DNA of 64,000 nucleotides, taken from positions 3,981,192 to 4,045,191 of the forward strand of contig JAKSZT010054458.1 in NCBI GenBank assembly GCA_026826555.1, given 5' to 3'. This stretch comes from Tolypeutes matacus. Lineage: Eukaryota; Chordata; Mammalia; Cingulata; Chlamyphoridae. Positions 60,590 to 64,000 of this stretch are shown here, piece by piece (the first letter of the stretch is position 1; each line of letters opens with the position of its first letter). The notes under the pieces are model-generated. The model was given only the letters and a program-made list of their open reading frames with translations. It was not told where the DNA came from and did no database searches. The translations under genes were made by a program, and so were the position numbers.

Positions 60590-62990
60590 GTGGCATGGAG
60601 AGATCCACAGACCATCTTCCCAGCTAAACAAATATAATTCATCAAAATTACTTATTAAAAATAAACTATTTAAAAATCCCTGGAAATTTTCCAGGCAGTG
60701 TACAATAAAAAATATTCATTCAAAAAATTTTACTAATCTTTGGTAACAACAGTGACAGTCTGTAGAATTTGAACAATGTCCATGACCCCATACCTCAAAT
60801 CAGTGAGATGAAACTTCTATACCAGATGAATGTGGCCAAGAACTTGGACTTTCTCTTTCGCAAACTCCGACTCTAGGGTGATAGTTTCTCATTGAGAAAG
60901 ACAGTTGACTAGAATTTCTCATCACGGCAATCACAGTCTCTATATTACAGATGATCTTTTTGAGGCAGATGTAACCAAGAAGTCTTGGGCTGTCTTCTTT
61001 CACTAATCCGAACTTCTAGGAAGAAAGTTCTACCCAAAACATGGCAGATCAAAAATATTCGACCCTGACCACTCTTGCAACACTTGCTTGTAAGGTAAAG
61101 TTTCCACACCAAGATGACAGGGCTATTTCTCCTGTCTAAAGCCCTGCTTTTAGACCAGATGTGTCACTCTAAAAGGAGTAGGCATCTGTCCACAGCCTCA
61201 GCTAAAGCAAAATGGTGCAGAGTTTTGCCCAGGGAGAGAATCAGACTATAAGAATATATTGCTTTGTAACTCTTCCAAAAGGGACTGACCTTATTTGGAG
61301 TAAGCCAAAGAACACTGTCAAATAACAACGGATATTTTGATGGAGGGAAATTAAGAAAAAGATGATAACAACAAATGGAACAATATTCCTGCTAAAATGT
61401 TAGCAAGAAGAACCAGGGAGAAAGACATAGTCAAACAGATGGAAGTTTAACAGAGAGAATCAGAGAAAGATGCAGTAAAGAATTGTCCTCTTGTGGTTGG
61501 AGAACTGCTAAGACAGGCCCCAAAAACTACCCCTGGAAAGGGGTTCAAATCTAATTGTATCAGATTGTGGAGGAATTCATGACCCAGAGTGTTGCCAAAA
61601 ACAACACAAGAAACAGCTAGCAATTAGTAAAGGCTAATACTTGGGTGTGATATTAGTAAAAGCACCAGTTTAACAGAGATATCAAAGAAAGATACAGTGA
61701 GGAGCTCAACTTAAAGCATTGCCATCCCTGCAAGAGGGCATGACTGTGACTGTGCCTGTGAGCATGCTCATGGCTGAACTTTCTGAAGAGTAATAAAAGA
61801 GCCTGCACAATGTGGGGGAAATAGACTTCACTGAATAAATCCAGCCAAGTCAGTAATGAAATAAATAAAGAACCCAGAAAACAAAAATGAGCTTCAGAAG
61901 GATGGGGACATCATCTAGAGCTGCTACAATATATTTCTAATATGTCTAGTTTTCAAGAAATAATTATGAGACAAGCAAAAAACAGGAAATGTGATCTATG
62001 ACCAGGAGAAAAATAAGGGCAGACAATAGAAATTCCCATGACTAGGACCCAAATATGGGTCTTAATAGAAAAGACATCAGACCAGTTATTACAAATGTGT
62101 TCAAAGAACAAAGGAAACAATGCTTAAAGTAGTAAAGGAAAGTATGACTTTCTCTTAAAATAAGGAATATCAATAAAGAGATCAACATTATTAAAAAAGA
62201 AAAAAATGAAAATTCTAGAGTTTAAAAGTACAAAAACCAAAATGAAAAATTCATGAATAGATTTGAACTGAGAGAAGATTCAGCAAACATGAAGAAAGAC
62301 CAATAGAGATGGAATCTAAATAATTCATTGAAAAACTGAATAATAAAAATAAACAGCATTTCAAAGAAGTGTGGAATATTATTAAAAATATAAAAACATG
62401 CATAATGGGAGTAATAGAAAGAGAAGAAAGAGAGGAACAACAACAAAAAAATATTTGAAGAAAGAATCGCTGAAAGTTGCCCAGACGTATCCAGGAAATT
62501 CACCACTTCCAAGTAAGATAATCACAAAGATCTCAATCATAACATAGTCAAAATGTTGAAAGATAAAAACAAAGAGAAAATCTTGATAGGAGAAAGAGAA
62601 AATTGACCTGTAGAAAATAAGACTGGAAAGTATGTGAATGGCAAATCCCAAGTATGCTTCAAATGCTTAAATTGCACTAACAAAAATAATTAATATAAAT
62701 GTGTTGCTTCCAGTGAATTATTTCAATAGAAATCACTCAGGCAAAGATCAAATTAAAGATGTAGAATTCCCACAAAAACAAACCCAAACAACAAAATTCT
62801 ACATATTTAAGAAGTATATCTTCAAAAATATGTGTGTGTGCTAAATTTTAAGAACTATGTCAGAGGGGAAGAGTCAGTTATAAAAGATCCTGTTAGTATT
62901 TAAGACAAAAAGTATACTTTGGCCCTAAAATTCCTACATGCAGATAACGCACAGGACATATACTTCTAGGCCAATTTCAGATGTGGCCAA
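60590..62990 (+). mobile_element. Old L1/HAL1, 5' to ORF1 zone
   Basis: A-rich on the plus strand. The first part (60590-61900) has the non-coding style of an old L1/HAL1 leader; 62050-62660 carries ORF1-like code ('gaagaaagaccaatagagat', 'agaagtgtggaatattatta', 'gagaaaatcttgataggaga'), similar in order to 25780-26340. All frames are closed. The minus-strand frames at 62222-62651 are shadows of the A-rich code. Confidence 0.5.
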
Positions 62991-63766
62991 ATAGGATAAG
63001 GGAAATTGAAGAATTTTTCAGTTTGGAATATGCTCAAATATTTTTTTATTTATTAGAATAAAGAGTGAATTTGGTCACCAGAAGAATGGATTGAAGTAGA
63101 TACTAATGCTTACAAAAAGTTCCATTCACCATTGCCTGCCTGCATTGACCAGATACCTTTCATTTATGTGAAGCCACGTGTCTGCTCTGGCCAAAGTGCT
63201 ATCAAGGAAGGTGCCATTTATCCCTTCAGGGACAAAGCAGTGGAAATGCCATTGATAATTATCTATTCTTTTTCATTCCCTTGCTTCATTGACTGATTGA
63301 GAAAGCAGTTGGTGCAGTCAGAGAATGATGCAGCTTTTGTTAGCCTGGGTTCTTGAAAGTCTCTTGAGACAAAGCTCTTCAATGACCTATGATGCTTCAA
63401 CATTTAGGATGGGCATGAAATAAACTAAGGTGGTTTTTTTTTGTTTTTTTTTTTTTTTACTTTTTCAAGCCTCAGAGAAATTTGGGTTATTTGATGTTCC
63501 AGTCTTTCATGATACTACAGGAGGATGGTTTGTCTTTCCTGGCAACTGTATGGAGACTTTCCCTTATTCATACTAGGCACAATTAAGTATTATATTGTTC
63601 TACCATTCCTAAAAGAGATCCCATCCAAATGGTTTGTAATCTCTGGTAAACATCGACTTTTTAAACACAAAACTTATTTTTGTACATATTGAGATATAAA
63701 ATATTAGAAAAGTCTCTTGAACAAGAACTGAGAAGATAAATAGGGATTGTACTTGTCAACTTAAAA
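62991..63766. other. Unclassified sequence
   Basis: No gene or repeat found except a T-run at 63433-63459. Confidence 0.45.
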
Positions 63767-63777
63767 ATTGCTCACGA

Positions 63778-63860
63778 GGGGAGCAGGTATAGTTCAGTGG
63801 TTGAATGCCTGCTTCCCTTGTACAAGGTCCCATGTTCAATCTCTGGTACCACCTAAAACA
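63778..63860 (+). mobile_element. DAS SINE, single unit
   Basis: 'ggggagcaggtatagttcag', 'tggttgaatgcctgcttccc', 'aggtcccatgttcaatctct', 'ggtaccacctaaaaca'. The A-tail is very short. Flanks 'attgctcacga' (63767-63777) and 'attactcatga' (63867-63877) match at 9 of 11, a decayed target-site duplication. Confidence 0.85.
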
Positions 63861-64000
63861 TTTTTAATTACTCATGAAAGTTTCTCTCTTAATCACAGAC
63901 TAAGACTTTGCTTGATGTTCTCAGAGTGAGTGATATCATGAGACCAATCGAAATGTTACGTTTTGTTGGCCAGATTGCCACCATATGTCCCTCCATAATA

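Noticed and set aside
62222..62651. Minus-strand hydrophobic frames that look like membrane proteins
   Set aside because: The complement of an A-rich L1/HAL1 ORF1 zone; poly-A code read backwards gives Phe/Leu runs.

Overview
The window is non-coding nuclear DNA from a placental mammal, almost certainly a xenarthran (armadillo, sloth or anteater; armadillo most likely). The main evidence is repeated tRNA-derived SINEs of the DAS type, with an A box, a B box and the cassette 'accaggnnc(t/c)gaaccc...cctcccatatgg' in either orientation. L1 elements with a distinctive long 3' UTR point the same way. The sequence is AT-rich with isochore-like low GC. I found no intact host gene: no multi-exon signal, no CpG-island promoter, no rRNA or tRNA gene and no CRISPR. 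The longest meaningful reading frame (201 codons) is the tail of a dead Tigger DNA transposase.

Layout. 1-12.2 kb: two minus-strand ERVL-class endogenous retrovirus copies. Copy A is LTR plus gag, cut off by the window edge and by an L1 tail. Copy B runs about 4.49-12.15 kb with LTR, gag, pro-pol and LTR, and is broken by SINEs and a solo LTR. Two plus-strand L1 3' ends lie between them. 12.2-16 kb: an ERV pol-like scrap, a minus L1 3' end, and an old L1 split by a MaLR LTR. 16-21.4 kb: AT-rich sequence without recognisable repeats. 21.4-27.2 kb: MIR, L1 3' ends, DAS SINEs, a hAT element inside a MIR, and an L1/HAL1-like element. 27.2-35.9 kb: mostly unclassified, with an L2 fragment, an MLT2-type LTR, a MaLR LTR and a DAS SINE that has target-site duplications. 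35.9-38.1 kb: Tigger1-like DNA transposon. 39.6-42.1 kb: old antisense L1. 44.5-52.5 kb: one minus-strand L1 that received five separate LTR-element insertions, one of which carries a young SINE. 52.5-54.5 kb: two L1 3' UTR copies. 54.9-64 kb: MIR, MaLR LTR, L2, HAL1/L1 and a SINE, separated by unclassified DNA.

The parts do not work together as a system; this is an insertion history. Order of events can be read from nesting: MIR and L2 are oldest, then the hAT element and old L1s, then xenarthran L1s, then MaLR and ERV LTRs, then DAS SINEs. Several insertions keep exact target-site duplications whose lengths (4, 5, 6 and 9-11 bp) fit the class assigned from sequence. Family names come from recall of consensus sequences, not from a database search; edges without duplications are approximate. 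I did not find a convincing new biological system. The least expected signals are a 25-bp-period minisatellite inside a long composite SINE, a 28-bp perfect palindrome at 59673-59700, and a pair of related hairpins next to the broken end of the Tigger element.
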